DNA of 64,000 nt from Arthrobacter sp. 35W (GTDB taxonomy: Bacteria; Actinomycetota; Actinomycetes; Actinomycetales; Micrococcaceae), in contig NZ_KI519455.1 in the NCBI RefSeq assembly GCF_000482545.1, positions 930,001 to 994,000 on the forward strand, given 5' to 3'. Within the stretch, counting starts at the first letter, position 1. Every line of letters starts with the position of its first letter. Shown piece after piece: positions 34,872 to 44,720 of the stretch. The position numbers and the translations under genes were made by a program. A model generated the notes under the pieces. That model was not told the DNA's origin, made no database searches, and saw nothing but the letters and a program-made list of their open reading frames with translations.

Positions 34872-37262
34872 ATGAGCGCAGAGATCGATCTGGCCCACAT
34901 CACCCGGCCGGACGCACCCCGCATTCTTGAACTCGACATCGACGGCATGACCTGCGCGTCCTGTGTCTCGCGGGTGGAACGCAAACTTGCCAAGCTCGAC
35001 GGCGTCAGCGCCTCGGTCAATCTGCCGCTGGAATCCGCCCAGGTGACGGTTCCGGCCGGCATCACCGACCAGCAGGTCCTCGACACCGTGAACGCCACCG
35101 GCTACAAGGCGCGGTTGAAGAACCCGCCGGCAGCGCACGGCGGACACGGCGCGGGCCACGCGCACATGGGCCATTCAGGCATGGGGCACGGCTCCTCCGG
35201 CATGGAGGATGGCCCAGCCGACGGCACTGTCGACGGTGCCAGCCAACATTCCGGCAGCCACGAGGACCACATGTCCCACGGCGGCGCGGCCGCCGCGCTC
35301 AGGCCCCGCCTCATCACCGCGGCCGTCCTGACCCTGCCGGTGTTCCTGGTTTCCATGATCCCGGCACTGCAGTTCCCGCAGTGGGGCTGGGTGGTTGGTG
35401 CGTTGTCGCTGCCCGTGGTGAGCTGGGCCGCGTGGCCCTTCCACCGTGCGGCGGCCATCAACGCCCGGCACTTTGCCTCCACCATGGACACGCTGGTCTC
35501 CCTCGGCGTGCTGGCCGCCTACATCTTCTCCGCCGCCGCCCTCATCGCAGATCCGATGCTGACGGCCCACGGCGGAGCCATGGGCGGAGCCCACGCGGCA
35601 CTGTACTTTGAGGTGGCCGCCGTCGTTGTCACCTTCCTGCTGCTGGGGCGCTACCTGGAGGCAAACGCCAAGGCCAAGGCCGGCGATGCCCTCAAGGCGC
35701 TGCTGAGCCTGGGCGCCAAGGATGCCACGGTGCTCCGCGGCGGCGTGGAGGCCAAGGTTCCCGCCGACACCCTCTCGGTGGGCGACATTCTGGTGGTCCG
35801 TCCGGGTGAAAAGATCGCGACCGATGGCGTGGTGGTGGAGGGCTCCTCCGCCGTCGACGCCTCGCTGATCACCGGCGAATCGCTGCCGGTTGATGTGGGG
35901 GTGGACGATGCCGTCACCGGCGCCACCGTGAACACTTCCGGCCGTCTGCTGGTGCGCGCCACCCGCGTGGGCAGCGAAACCACGCTGGCCCAGATGGGCC
36001 GGCTGGTCAGTGCCGCGCAGTCCGGCAAGGCACCGATTGCCCGCCTGGCGGACCGGATCAGCTCCGTCTTTGTGCCGATCGTCCTCGGCCTGGCCGCGCT
36101 CACCTTCATCCTGTGGCTGCTCGTCAGCGCCCCGGTGATTGAGCCTGTCGAAATCCAGGCGGCGTTCACGGCCGCCGTCGCCGTCCTGGTGATTGCCTGC
36201 CCCTGCGCCCTGGGGCTGGCCACGCCCGTCGGCCTGCTGACCGGCACGGGCCGCGCCGCCCAGCTGGGCATCCTGATCAAGGGTCCGCAGATCCTGGAGG
36301 ACACCCGCACGGTGGACACCATCCTGCTGGACAAGACCGGCACCGTGACCAGCGGCAAGCTGTCAGTAACCAACGTTGCGAGCTTGGATGACCTGGAGGC
36401 CGCCGAGGTGCTCCGCCTTGCGGGAGCCGTTGAGGCTGCGAGCGAGCACCCGATTGCCCACGCGATCGCTGCCCACGCCCGCCACGAATCGGCCACGGGC
36501 ACGCTGCCCGCGGTCACGGACTTCCGCTCCTCCCCCGGCGGCGGAGTCCTCGGCCAGGTTGAGGGCCGCACCGTGCTGGCCGGCCGCGCCGGCTGGCTGG
36601 CCGAGAACGGCGTCGAGCCCACCAAGGCCCAGCTGCAGGCTCTGGCCCAGGCGCAGTCCGCCGGTGCCACGGCCATCTGGGTGGCCGTGGACGGCCGCCC
36701 GGTGGGGCTGCTCAGCCTGCGGGACACCATCAAGGACGGCTCCGCCGCCGCGATTGCCCGGCTGAAGGCACTGGGGCTGCGCCCGATGCTGCTGACCGGT
36801 GACAATGCCGCCGTCGCCGCCCAGGTGGCGGCCGCCGTCGGCATCGCGCCGGAGGATGTGCTGGCCGATGTGCTGCCGCAGGGCAAGGTGGACGCCGTCC
36901 GCCGGCTCCAGGCGGCCGGGGCCACGGTGGCGATGGCCGGCGACGGTGTGAACGACGCCGCCGCCCTGGCCCAGGCCGATCTGGGCATCGCAATGGGCTC
37001 CGGCACCGATGTGGCCATCGAGGCCGCCGATCTGACGGTGATGGGGAACGATCTGGGACAGGTGGCCACGGCCATCGAGCTCTCCCGGCGCACGCTGTCC
37101 ACCATCAAGACCAACCTGTTCTGGGCGTTCTTCTACAACGCCATCGGCATTCCGGTGGCAGCCCTGGGCCTGTTGAATCCCATGATCGCCGGCGCCGCCA
37201 TGGCCGCCAGCTCCGTGCTGGTGGTGGCAAACTCGCTCCGGCTTCGCCGCTTCGGCCGCTAA
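34872..37262 (+). CDS. copA: Copper-exporting P1B-type ATPase
   Basis: 796 residues. One HMA domain (GMTCASC), then a His/Met/Gly-rich stretch (about 78-140, [19 protein letters not shown] type) that may bind copper, eight hydrophobic helices, the IACPCALG metal channel, phosphorylation site DKTGT (Asp487) and GDGVNDA hinge. Exports Cu(I) at the cost of ATP. A repeat-like 23-base sequence (36134-36156) encodes VIEPVEI at 422-428, just before the CPC helix; see findings. TAAGGAGCGCC ribosome binding site. Confidence 0.94.
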   Translation: MSAEIDLAHITRPDAPRILELDIDGMTCASCVSRVERKLAKLDGVSASVNLPLESAQVTVPAGITDQQVLDTVNATGYKARLKNPPAAHGGHGAGHAHMGHSGMGHGSSGMEDGPADGTVDGASQHSGSHEDHMSHGGAAAALRPRLITAAVLTLPVFLVSMIPALQFPQWGWVVGALSLPVVSWAAWPFHRAAAINARHFASTMDTLVSLGVLAAYIFSAAALIADPMLTAHGGAMGGAHAALYFEVAAVVVTFLLLGRYLEANAKAKAGDALKALLSLGAKDATVLRGGVEAKVPADTLSVGDILVVRPGEKIATDGVVVEGSSAVDASLITGESLPVDVGVDDAVTGATVNTSGRLLVRATRVGSETTLAQMGRLVSAAQSGKAPIARLADRISSVFVPIVLGLAALTFILWLLVSAPVIEPVEIQAAFTAAVAVLVIACPCALGLATPVGLLTGTGRAAQLGILIKGPQILEDTRTVDTILLDKTGTVTSGKLSVTNVASLDDLEAAEVLRLAGAVEAASEHPIAHAIAAHARHESATGTLPAVTDFRSSPGGGVLGQVEGRTVLAGRAGWLAENGVEPTKAQLQALAQAQSAGATAIWVAVDGRPVGLLSLRDTIKDGSAAAIARLKALGLRPMLLTGDNAAVAAQVAAAVGIAPEDVLADVLPQGKVDAVRRLQAAGATVAMAGDGVNDAAALAQADLGIAMGSGTDVAIEAADLTVMGNDLGQVATAIELSRRTLSTIKTNLFWAFFYNAIGIPVAALGLLNPMIAGAAMAASSVLVVANSLRLRRFGR
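36134..36156 (+). repeat. 23-bp repeat family C, copy inside copA
   Basis: GGTGATTGAGCCTGTCGAAA and the next three bases match the intergenic copy at 61812-61834 at 22 of 23 positions. Here it is translated as part of the loop before the CPC helix. Confidence 0.7.
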
Positions 37263-37268
37263 GCCGAC

Positions 37269-37335
37269 CCCAACTGAGTGACAGTTATCCCACATTCCGA
37301 GGCCCGGAACGTGCGATAGCTGTCACTCAGTTGGG
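37269..37335. repeat. 67-bp palindrome family B, copy 1
   Basis: Begins CCCAACTGAGTGACAG and ends with the complement CTGTCACTCAGTTGGG. The centre has TTCCG-AGGCC-CGGAA symmetry. It lies between the convergent copA and universal-stress genes. Two other copies lie at 48305-48371 and 50304-50370. Confidence 0.88.
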
Positions 37336-37340
37336 TGCGT

Positions 37341-37835
37341 TTAGAGGGCGTCGTCGCGGTGGCGGAGGTCCACCGGCACCACCAGCACGGGGCGGTCCTG
37401 GCGGTGGGTCAGGTGCGCCGCCACCGAGCCGATCAGCAGTTCCTCCAGCCGGGCGGCCAGGCTGCGCTCCCGGGTGCCGACGACAATCATGCCGGCATCC
37501 AGCGTCTCGGCCAGCCGGCCCAGGGCCCGCGCCGGATCACCCTCCAGAACCTGGAACGACCAGCGCAGGCCCCCACCGTCAAGTTCCGCGGCCACCACCG
37601 CCTTCAACTGTTCCGCCACACTTTCGGCGTCGTCCAGCGGAGGCCCCGGAACCAGCGGCAGCGGCGGGGGCCCCTCCCGGGGTTCGGGGATCAGGAATGT
37701 GGTGACGTCCACGTAGGCGAACACCAGCTCGGCATCCAGCGCCGCGGCCAGCTCGGCGGCACGCCGGCGCACCATGGCGGGCTGCCCGGGCACAACGCCC
37801 ACCACGATGGGGTTCTTCATCTTCTGTGCATCCAC
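37341..37835 (-). CDS. Universal stress protein family
   Basis: 164 residues, one UspA domain: NPIVVGVVPGQPAM at the start and GMIVVGTRERSLAARLEELLIGSVAAHLTH, then PVLVVP, the usual ATP-binding loop (G-x-R/S-x9-G-S). GTG 37835 is preferred because a GGGGGCAGCC stretch precedes it; ATG 37820 is possible. Cytoplasmic, probably stress-linked. Confidence 0.82.
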   Translation of the reverse strand: MDAQKMKNPIVVGVVPGQPAMVRRRAAELAAALDAELVFAYVDVTTFLIPEPREGPPPLPLVPGPPLDDAESVAEQLKAVVAAELDGGGLRWSFQVLEGDPARALGRLAETLDAGMIVVGTRERSLAARLEELLIGSVAAHLTHRQDRPVLVVPVDLRHRDDAL

Positions 37836-37869
37836 GGCTGCCCCCTGCGGGTTCGATGTTGCCCTAAGG

Positions 37870-38886
37870 CTAGCGCCCCCGGGCCCCCGAGGTGGAGGGC
37901 TGGACGGAGGGAATTGCGTCAGGCTCGACGGCGGCGGCGGCGGACGGCTCCACCGCCCCAGTGCCGCGGAGCTCGTCCAGGCGCACCAACACCACACCGC
38001 CCATGATGAGCACGCCGCCCAGCAGCTGGATGGGCCGGGGCAGTTCGCCCAGCAGCAGCCACGCCCAGATCACGGCGAAGAAGACCTCAAAGAGCGCCAC
38101 GAAGGAGGCGATCTTGGAGCCCAGCCCGCGGGTGGCGATGATCCCGGCCACGTACGCGAACACGGTGGTGACAAGCACCAGCCCCAGAATGGGCACCAGC
38201 ACGCTGACCTCGTGGCCGGCAAAGACGGTGTCGGCACTGGAGAACGCCAGCGGCATGACGCCGGCCAGGCCGAGGCCCAGAATCAGCGCGGCGCCCACCA
38301 GCATTCCGCCGCCGGCCATCAACACCGGCGGGACATTGTCGTTCTGCCGGGCGGACATGATGAAGAACGCCGCCGAGCACACCGCCGCCGCCAGACCCCA
38401 GAGGATGCCTTCGGTGTTGATCTTTTGGGCCCCGGCAAGGTCCAGCACCAGCACCAGTCCACCCATCGCCAGGACCGCACCCAGAATGGTCAGCAGCCGC
38501 GGGCTGGTGCGGGTGGTGGCCCAGGCCAGCAGCACCAGCAGCACCGGGGAAAGGTATTCCAGCAGCAGTGCCACGCCCACGGACAGGTGTTGGACGGCAT
38601 TGAAGTAGAACAGCTGGCACAGGGCGATCGGCACCATGCCGTAGAGCGCCACCCGCGGCAGCGACCGTTTCACGTCATGCCAGTGGCGCACCAGGACCAG
38701 AACCACCGGAACCAGCAGGACGACGGCGCCGCCGCCAATGCGGACGGCCACCGCGGCGCCGGGCGACCAGCCGCTTTCAAAAAGCGATTTGGCAAAGGAT
38801 CCGGAGAGCGCAAAGGCCGCCGCGGAAACCAGGGCGATGAGGAGGGCCGGCGAGGCCCAGCGGGTGGGGTTCAGGGTGGAAGTCAT
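37870..38886 (-). CDS. EamA-family (DMT) transporter
   Basis: 338 residues, two tandem EamA repeats and about ten hydrophobic helices: ALVSAAAFALSGSFAKSL start, AVQHLSVGVALLLEYLSP at the end of repeat one, and FEVFFAVIWAWLLLGELP at the end of repeat two. A hydrophilic tail follows. Probable exporter of metabolites; substrate unknown. Divergent from the CGNR protein. Confidence 0.85.
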   Translation of the reverse strand: MTSTLNPTRWASPALLIALVSAAAFALSGSFAKSLFESGWSPGAAVAVRIGGGAVVLLVPVVLVLVRHWHDVKRSLPRVALYGMVPIALCQLFYFNAVQHLSVGVALLLEYLSPVLLVLLAWATTRTSPRLLTILGAVLAMGGLVLVLDLAGAQKINTEGILWGLAAAVCSAAFFIMSARQNDNVPPVLMAGGGMLVGAALILGLGLAGVMPLAFSSADTVFAGHEVSVLVPILGLVLVTTVFAYVAGIIATRGLGSKIASFVALFEVFFAVIWAWLLLGELPRPIQLLGGVLIMGGVVLVRLDELRGTGAVEPSAAAAVEPDAIPSVQPSTSGARGR

Positions 38887-38965
38887 GGTCTATCCGTCAC
38901 AGGTATGTCATGAGTAAAAGTAGTTATACTGGTGACAGTACGCCCGCCCATTGTCAGGAGTCAAT

Positions 38966-39514
38966 ATGATCTTTGCCTATGACACAGAAGTTGCCCTGGT
39001 GTCTGCCGCGGCGCTGATCAACACCGCCGAGGCAACACCAGATTCGCTGTCCACGCTGGCCGAACTGGATGTGTTCGTGCAGGAGCAGCAGTTCAGCGGA
39101 TCCCGCACCCACGATGAGGCGGAACTGCGCGCAGTGCGGCGCATGCGCGGCCAGCTGCGCGCCATCTGGACGGCCGGCGAGGACGAGGCCGCGGAGCTGG
39201 TGAACCAGCTTCTGGCCCAGGCCAAGGCGCTCCCCCAGCTGGTCAAACACGACCAGTGGGACTGGCATCTGCACGCCACCACCCCGGCGGCGCCGCTGGC
39301 CCTGCGCATGGGCACGGAGGCCGCCATGGGCCTGGTGGATGTCATCCGCTCCAAGGAGCTGGAGCGCCTGCGCATCTGCGCCGCTGACGATTGCGAGGCG
39401 GTGCTGATAGACCTCTCCAAGAACCGGTCCCGGCGCTACTGCGACACCGGAAACTGCGGCAACCGCGCCAATGTGGCGGCCTACCGCCGGCGCAAGGCCG
39501 GCTCCGCCGCTTAA
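38966..39514 (+). CDS. CGNR zinc-finger regulator (ABATE domain)
   Basis: 182 residues. An N-terminal ABATE domain is followed by a C-terminal zf-CGNR: LRICAADDCEAVLIDLSKNRSRRYCDTGNCGNR, with the ligand cysteines and the CGNR box. Likely a stress- or metabolite-responsive DNA-binding protein. AGGAG precedes ATG 38966 at 5 bases. Divergent from the EamA transporter, which it may regulate. Confidence 0.88.
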   Translation: MIFAYDTEVALVSAAALINTAEATPDSLSTLAELDVFVQEQQFSGSRTHDEAELRAVRRMRGQLRAIWTAGEDEAAELVNQLLAQAKALPQLVKHDQWDWHLHATTPAAPLALRMGTEAAMGLVDVIRSKELERLRICAADDCEAVLIDLSKNRSRRYCDTGNCGNRANVAAYRRRKAGSAA

Positions 39515-39519
39515 ACGCA

Positions 39520-39553
39520 ACGGCGGGCCTCCCCGTCCCGGGAGGCCCGCCGT
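39520..39553. terminator. Bidirectional terminator
   Basis: Stem ACGGCGGGCCTCCC (39520-39533) with its perfect complement at 39540-39553 and a 6-nt loop, between the convergent CGNR gene and the ABC permease. T-rich bases follow weakly. Confidence 0.75.
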
Positions 39554-39577
39554 CGTCGTAGTGGAACGGGTGGTGCG

Positions 39578-40483
39578 CTACTTCATGGTGCCGGCCGAAA
39601 CCGACCCCTGCAGCTGGCGCTGGAAGATGATGTAGATGATCAGCACGGGGACGACCGTGATCACGGAGGCTGCGAACAGCGCTCCGAAGTCGACGGCGTA
39701 GCCCATCTGGCCGGCAAAGGCACCGATGCCCTGGGACAGGACCTTTTGGTCCTCCTTGGTATTCAATGCCACCGGGATCAGGTACTGGTTCCACAGGCCC
39801 AGGAAGTTGAAGATGGCGACCGAGGCGAGGCCCGGCTTGGCCATCGGCAGCATCACCTGGAAGAACGTCCGCCATTCGCCTGCACCGTCAATGGACGCCG
39901 CCTCACTGATTTCGTGGGGCAGCGACTTGAAGAAGGAGAACAGGAAGAATACGGTGAACGGCAGGGCGAACGCCACGTAGACGATGATCAGACCGGGCCG
40001 GGTGTTCAGCAGACCGGTGTTCTTCAGGATGAAGAACAGCGGCACGATGGCCAGGAAGATCGGGAACGTCAGGCCGGCAAGCATCAGTGTGTAGATGGCC
40101 TTGCTGCCCGGGAAGACGAACCGCGCCAGCACGTAGGCGGTCATCGACCCCAGGGCCATGACGATGAACAGCGCCAGGCCCACGATGATCACCGTGTTGA
40201 TGAAGTACGAGCCGATGCCCGCCGAGGTCCAGGCCGTGACGTAGTTCTTGAAGCTCCACTCCGCGGGAAGCCCGAAGGGAGAGGCAAAGATCTCGCTGGT
40301 GGTCTTGAACGAGGACAGGACCGTCCACAGCAGCGGCAGGATCACGATCAGCGCCCAGATGGACAGCAGAGCGTGCGAGACGCCGGCTACTGCCTTGTCG
40401 CCTGGGGTGTCCTTGGCCTTGCGCGGGATGATCAGCGAGGCATCGGAAACGGACTTCGAGGTGGAGGCAATTTTCGTGGACAT
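39578..40483 (-). CDS. Carbohydrate ABC transporter permease (MalG/NgcG-type)
   Basis: 301 residues, six hydrophobic helices. The EAA loop reads EISEAASIDGAGEWRTFFQVMLPM, typical of binding-protein-dependent sugar permeases of the MalG class. It pairs with the MalF-type permease upstream; the start overlaps that gene's stop by one base. The importer is probably for N-acetylglucosamine or chitobiose (NgcEFG-like), inferred from the neighbours. Confidence 0.9.
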   Translation of the reverse strand: MSTKIASTSKSVSDASLIIPRKAKDTPGDKAVAGVSHALLSIWALIVILPLLWTVLSSFKTTSEIFASPFGLPAEWSFKNYVTAWTSAGIGSYFINTVIIVGLALFIVMALGSMTAYVLARFVFPGSKAIYTLMLAGLTFPIFLAIVPLFFILKNTGLLNTRPGLIIVYVAFALPFTVFFLFSFFKSLPHEISEAASIDGAGEWRTFFQVMLPMAKPGLASVAIFNFLGLWNQYLIPVALNTKEDQKVLSQGIGAFAGQMGYAVDFGALFAASVITVVPVLIIYIIFQRQLQGSVSAGTMK

Positions 40484-41478
40484 TAGAGGGACACATCCTT
40501 AGCGCCGCCGGAGAGCTTGTTGACCAGGAAGACGATGCCGGCAAAGATCAGCGTGATCACGGCCAGCACCACACCCATGGCACAAGCAAGGCCGAACTGG
40601 CCCTTGGTGAAGGCGGTGGAGAACAGCTGCTGGCTCATCACCAGCGTGGAGTTGTTGGGGCCGCCGCCGGAGTTCAGCGCGGACATGTAGACGAAGGCAT
40701 CCAGGGCAAGGATGCCCATGTAGATGTAGGCCGTCTGGATGTTGTCGCGGATCAGCGGGATGGTGATGCTGACGGCGGTGCGCAGGCGTCCGGCACCATC
40801 GATGCGGGCGGCCTCGAAGATCTCGGCCGGAATGCCCTTGATGCCTGCGATGAACAGCACCATGTAGAAGCCCACGAATCCCCAGACGATGACGAACATC
40901 GAGGCGATCATGGCGGTGCTTTCATTGCCCAGCCAGGCAAAGTCCTTGAACTGCTCCAGGCCGACGCCGGTCAGCAGACCGTTGAGCAGGCCGGAGCTGG
41001 GGTCGTAGACCGCTGCCCAGATGATGCCCACGACGATCGCGGGGATGACGTACGGGAAGAACGAGATGACACGGTAGAAGCTTGATCCGCGCAGGCCCTT
41101 GATCTGGCCGCGGCTGCTGCCGCCCACCGTCACCAGCGATGCCAGCACGAGGCTGAGCACAATGGTGATGATGGGCAGGAAGATGCCCAGGACGATGCTG
41201 TTGCCCATGGATTTCATGAAGATGTCGTCCTGGAAAAGCTTCACGTAGTTGTTCAGGCCGATGAAATCCATCTTGGCGCTGAACCCGGTCCAGTTCGTGA
41301 GGGAGTAATAGACCGCTTGGATGAACGGAGAGATCACAAAGACCAGGTAGATGACCACGGGGATGCCGAGGAACACCACCATGAAACTGACTTTGTCGAA
41401 CGAGAGGTTTATCCGGCGCCGCCGGGCAGCGGCGGTATCGCCGCTGCCCGGCTTCACTTCAGTGCTGAGGTGGGTCAC
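40483..41478 (-). CDS. Carbohydrate ABC transporter permease (MalF/NgcF-type)
   Basis: 331 residues, six hydrophobic helices after a hydrophilic N-terminus. The EAA loop is EIFEAARIDGAGRLRTAVSITIPL. It overlaps the binding-protein stop by four bases (ATGA) and the next permease by one, so all three are tightly coupled. No ATPase gene is present; such CUT1 importers often use the shared MsiK-type ATPase encoded elsewhere (known for actinobacteria). Confidence 0.9.
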   Translation of the reverse strand: MTHLSTEVKPGSGDTAAARRRRINLSFDKVSFMVVFLGIPVVIYLVFVISPFIQAVYYSLTNWTGFSAKMDFIGLNNYVKLFQDDIFMKSMGNSIVLGIFLPIITIVLSLVLASLVTVGGSSRGQIKGLRGSSFYRVISFFPYVIPAIVVGIIWAAVYDPSSGLLNGLLTGVGLEQFKDFAWLGNESTAMIASMFVIVWGFVGFYMVLFIAGIKGIPAEIFEAARIDGAGRLRTAVSITIPLIRDNIQTAYIYMGILALDAFVYMSALNSGGGPNNSTLVMSQQLFSTAFTKGQFGLACAMGVVLAVITLIFAGIVFLVNKLSGGAKDVSL

Positions 41479-42887
41479 TTCACTTCAATCTTCTTAACGG
41501 AATCGTCGTTGCGGACCTTGTCAGTGATCTTCTGCAGGTCTGCGGTGAGGGTGGCAACGTCGCTCTTGCCATCCAGGAAGGTGTTCCACACAACCAGCTG
41601 GTCCTTGTTCGTGCCGTAAAGGTCGATGAAGTTCCAGGTGAAGATGTTCTTGCCGGCGCCGTCGAGCAGCGTCGTCTGGGACACCAGGGCGGTGGAGCCG
41701 AAGCCATCGGCCGGGACGGTGCCCTTGACGATGGTCGGAGCCAGCTTGGTCTTGGCGAAGTTGGTTGCCGCTTCCTTGGAAAGCATGGTGCGGAGCAGTT
41801 CCTTGCCACCGGCAACGTTTGCACCCTTGGAGGGGATGATGAACGGCTCGCCGGAGGCGCTGTGCAGGCCCGCGAACGGGATCTTGGGGCTGGCGGTCAC
41901 GGTCGGGACCGGAGCACCCGTCATCTTGAAGCCGGCCTTGGTCTGGTCCTTCATCTCGTTTTCGATCCACGAGCCGGAGGGGTAGAGCAGGGCGTCCTGG
42001 TTGTTGCTCCACTGTGCCTGGGCGGCAGTGAACTTGGTGCCGGCGCCACCGGGCTTGAACAGGCCGGCGTCGACGATCTTCTTGATGGAGGTGAAGACGC
42101 TCTGGATGGCCGGGTTGGACCAGCAATCTGCCTTCAGGTTCTCCAGTGCCAGACGAACCTCGTCGCCGCCTTCCTTGATGGCGGAGGCAATGGCCATTTC
42201 CTGGTAGTACGTGGCGGCTTCCATGCCCCAGACGAAGAGGAACTTGCCCTTCTCCTTGGCCTTCATGCCCAGATCATAGGCCTCGTCCCAGGTCTTGGGA
42301 ACGGTCCAGCCATTCTCCTCGAACAGGGAGGCGGAGTACCACATGGCGTAGACGGTCAGCACGTAGTTCAGTGCTGCCAGCTTGCCATCGAAGGTGCCCG
42401 GAGCCAGAACGCCCGCGTAGAGGGTGTCCTTGATGACAGTGCCTTCGAGGTTCTTGGCCTCGGTGACGCTGGTCAGGTCCTCCAGCTGGTCCAAAATGGT
42501 GGAGAAGCCGATGGACTTGGCGCCGGAGTTGTCGATCAGGTCCGGCGGGTTGCCACCGACGAAGCGGGGCTGCAGCTCCTGGGAGATGTCCGTGGAGGGG
42601 GAGATCTTGGCGGTGGATCCGGCGTGGTTCTTTTCCAGGATCTTGCCGGCGAACTCGACGTAGTCGATGCCGTAGCCGCCCTTGAAGATTACTGCGTCAA
42701 CGTTGGCCTTGTCGGCCATGCCGAACGGGTTGTCGGCCGAAACCGCACCACCGGGAGCGGAGGACTCAGTAGCGCCGCCGCCACCAGCACATGAAGCCAG
42801 GGCGCCGCCCACGGGAACAAGTACAGCGGTGGCCAGGACGCCGCGCAGGAAGCCGCGCCGTTCCAGAGGTTTGTTCTGAATGCTCAT
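41475..42887 (-). CDS. Sugar-binding lipoprotein, N-acetylglucosamine/chitobiose type (NgcE-like)
   Basis: 470 residues. Twin-arginine-type signal ERRGFLRG (Arg10-Arg11) with lipobox LASC (Cys33), so it is probably exported folded by Tat and lipid-anchored. The mature part is a large extracellular solute-binding domain (family 1). The resemblance to NgcE of Streptomyces and the adjacent SIS, RpiR and BadF-type kinase genes suggest GlcNAc or chitooligosaccharides. GGAAGG lies 10 bases before ATG 42887; an upstream extension was rejected. Confidence 0.82.
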   Translation of the reverse strand: MSIQNKPLERRGFLRGVLATAVLVPVGGALASCAGGGGATESSAPGGAVSADNPFGMADKANVDAVIFKGGYGIDYVEFAGKILEKNHAGSTAKISPSTDISQELQPRFVGGNPPDLIDNSGAKSIGFSTILDQLEDLTSVTEAKNLEGTVIKDTLYAGVLAPGTFDGKLAALNYVLTVYAMWYSASLFEENGWTVPKTWDEAYDLGMKAKEKGKFLFVWGMEAATYYQEMAIASAIKEGGDEVRLALENLKADCWSNPAIQSVFTSIKKIVDAGLFKPGGAGTKFTAAQAQWSNNQDALLYPSGSWIENEMKDQTKAGFKMTGAPVPTVTASPKIPFAGLHSASGEPFIIPSKGANVAGGKELLRTMLSKEAATNFAKTKLAPTIVKGTVPADGFGSTALVSQTTLLDGAGKNIFTWNFIDLYGTNKDQLVVWNTFLDGKSDVATLTADLQKITDKVRNDDSVKKIEVK

Positions 42888-42954
42888 TCTTTTACTGCCT
42901 TCCATAGATGGTGCGAATTTTGTTCGGTGATGCCGTTCGTACTGCAGGTGGATC

Positions 42955-43013
42955 ATCAGGCGCCGCAGGCTGGGAATGCTGCAACGGGCCCAAGGTCATG
43001 CGTCGCGCCTGAT
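42955..43013 (-). other. Inverted repeat at the SIS-gene 3' end
   Basis: ATCAGGCGC (42955-42963) and its complement (43005-43013), 41 bases apart. The second arm lies inside the 3' end of the SIS gene. The mRNA could fold between the SIS and binding-protein genes and tune their ratio. Weak evidence. Confidence 0.3.
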
Positions 43014-43751
43014 TCGGTCCTTGTAAAGGTCTTCAAGTGCTTTGTTGTGCTCGTCGCCGCCCGGAATATTTGCGGAAATATAGATGGGCGGCGTTTTCCC
43101 GGAGGTGGCAAGGCGGTTGACCGTTCCAATCGTCAGCAGCTGCGCAATGAATGCGGCTGTGATGGATGAGACGGCCCCGACACCTCCCCCACCGGAAACC
43201 TGGAGGGTGGTGTCGCCATACGGTGCCTTGTTATCGATAACAATATCCGCAACTTCACTGAGACGCACACCACTTGGGTGTTTTGTGTCGACTGCATTGG
43301 TGTGTTCCAGGGAAGTTACGGCAATCACCGTGTGGCCCGCTTCCTTGGCCCGCAGCGCCAGGCCCACAATGGACCCATTCACGCCGGAGTTGGAAGCGAT
43401 GATGAAGACATCCCCCGGGCGCACCGGGGAGAGGTCGAAAAGTTCGTCGACGACGGAGGGGTCGCGTTCCAGCGAAGCGCCGGAAAGGATGCTCGCATCG
43501 CGGCTGCCGCGCAGGACCACATCGCGCAGGGCGATCTTGTTGGTCGGGATGAGCCCGCCGGCCCGGCCGGCGATCTCCATCGCAAAGGCCTCGGAGTGGC
43601 CGGTGCCGAAGGCCTGCACCACGCCGCCGGCCAGGATGGACTCCACCATGGCGTCCACGGCGGCATCCAGGGATCCATTGCGCGCCTCGGCGGACAGTGC
43701 GTCCAGGCGGGCGGAAACCTCGGAGTGGAACGCGGTGATCGACTCAGACAT
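42996..43751 (-). CDS. SIS-domain sugar phosphate protein (UPF0309-like)
   Basis: 251 residues. A sugar isomerase fold: VVQAFGTGHSEAFAMEIAGRAGGL near residue 44, GDVFIIASNSGVNGSIVGLALRAKEAGHTVIAVTS with the phosphate-binding Ser run. Likely handles an amino-sugar phosphate. It lacks the length and motifs of MurQ etherase. AGGAAG before ATG 43751. Overlaps the rpiR-type gene by 8 bases. Confidence 0.82.
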   Translation of the reverse strand: MSESITAFHSEVSARLDALSAEARNGSLDAAVDAMVESILAGGVVQAFGTGHSEAFAMEIAGRAGGLIPTNKIALRDVVLRGSRDASILSGASLERDPSVVDELFDLSPVRPGDVFIIASNSGVNGSIVGLALRAKEAGHTVIAVTSLEHTNAVDTKHPSGVRLSEVADIVIDNKAPYGDTTLQVSGGGGVGAVSSITAAFIAQLLTIGTVNRLATSGKTPPIYISANIPGGDEHNKALEDLYKDRIRRDA

Positions 43752-44718
43752 GATTCTTCCTTCTGCTCACGCCGGTGTGGACGGAATGGTGGCCGGCGTC
43801 GGCCTTGGCCTCGGCACGTGTCGGGCGGCGGTGCGGGGAGACGGCCATGGCCGAGGAGGCCAGCTTCGAGGTGGTCTGGGAGAAGTTGACCTGGGCCACC
43901 AGCAGGTAGATCAGGTCGAGGACCAGCAGCTGGACGTGCTTGGCCGAGAGGTCGTCCGGCTGCAGAAACTGCTCGTGGACGGAGGTGATGATCTGCAGAT
44001 CCGCGGCCTCCGCCAGGGGCGAACTGGGATTGTTGCTCAGTGCCACGGTCAGCGCACCGGCGGCCCCGGCCTGGCGCAGCATCTGGATGGTCTCCTCGGT
44101 GCGGCCGGTGTTGGAGATGCCGATGGCCACGCAATTGCCGTCCTGGATCGCGGCGCTGGTCAGGCCAGCGTGGACCTCGGACCAGTGGTGGGCATTGACG
44201 CCGATGCGGTACAGCCGGGACTGGAGCTCCTTGGCCATGACGGCGCTGCCGCCGATGCCGTAGATGTCCACATGGGCGCACAGGGCGATCCGGCGCGCAA
44301 TCTTGTTCATCAAGGCCAGATCCATCACGGCCGCGGTTTCCTCGAGGGAGCGCGTGTGGGCGTTGACCAGGGTGCTCAGCACATCGCGGGGTGAATCATC
44401 GGGGCCAAAGGCGCGGCCGATGTCGGCCTTCCAGGACTCGCGGGCGTCATTGCGTCCCATGTCCGAGGCAATGCTCACACGGAACGGCACATAGCCGGCG
44501 TAGCCCAACAGCCGGCAGAAGCGCGTCACCGTAGCCGGGGACGTGCCAGTCTTCTCCGCCAGCTCCATGATCGAGAGCTGCAACGGTGCCTGCGGGTGCT
44601 GCAGCAGGAACGATCCGATCTTGGCCATGGCAGCAGGCATCTCGGGTAGTTTTGCCTGAATGCGGTTCACCAGACCGACAGCATTGCCTGCTGACGAGGG
44701 GGCGGTGAAGGCTGACAT
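43744..44718 (-). CDS. RpiR-family regulator with SIS domain
   Basis: 324 residues. N-terminal RpiR helix-turn-helix: MAELAEKTGTSPATVTRFCRLLGYAGY-type sequence near 50-75. C-terminal SIS effector domain (ICAHVDIYGIGGSAVMAKELQSRLYRIG). First gene of the rpiR-SIS-ABC operon, and divergent from the kinase. It probably senses an amino-sugar phosphate and controls both. Confidence 0.88.
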   Translation of the reverse strand: MSAFTAPSSAGNAVGLVNRIQAKLPEMPAAMAKIGSFLLQHPQAPLQLSIMELAEKTGTSPATVTRFCRLLGYAGYVPFRVSIASDMGRNDARESWKADIGRAFGPDDSPRDVLSTLVNAHTRSLEETAAVMDLALMNKIARRIALCAHVDIYGIGGSAVMAKELQSRLYRIGVNAHHWSEVHAGLTSAAIQDGNCVAIGISNTGRTEETIQMLRQAGAAGALTVALSNNPSSPLAEAADLQIITSVHEQFLQPDDLSAKHVQLLVLDLIYLLVAQVNFSQTTSKLASSAMAVSPHRRPTRAEAKADAGHHSVHTGVSRRKNHV

Positions 44719-44720
44719 GT

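Noticed and set aside
38906-38937. TGTCA...TGACA inverted pair as an operator of the CGNR gene
   Set aside because: Arms are only five bases with a long spacer, which is expected by chance at this length.
42996-43751. MurNAc-6-phosphate etherase (murQ)
   Set aside because: The SIS protein is shorter (251 residues) and lacks the MurQ motifs; it fits the UPF0309-type group better.
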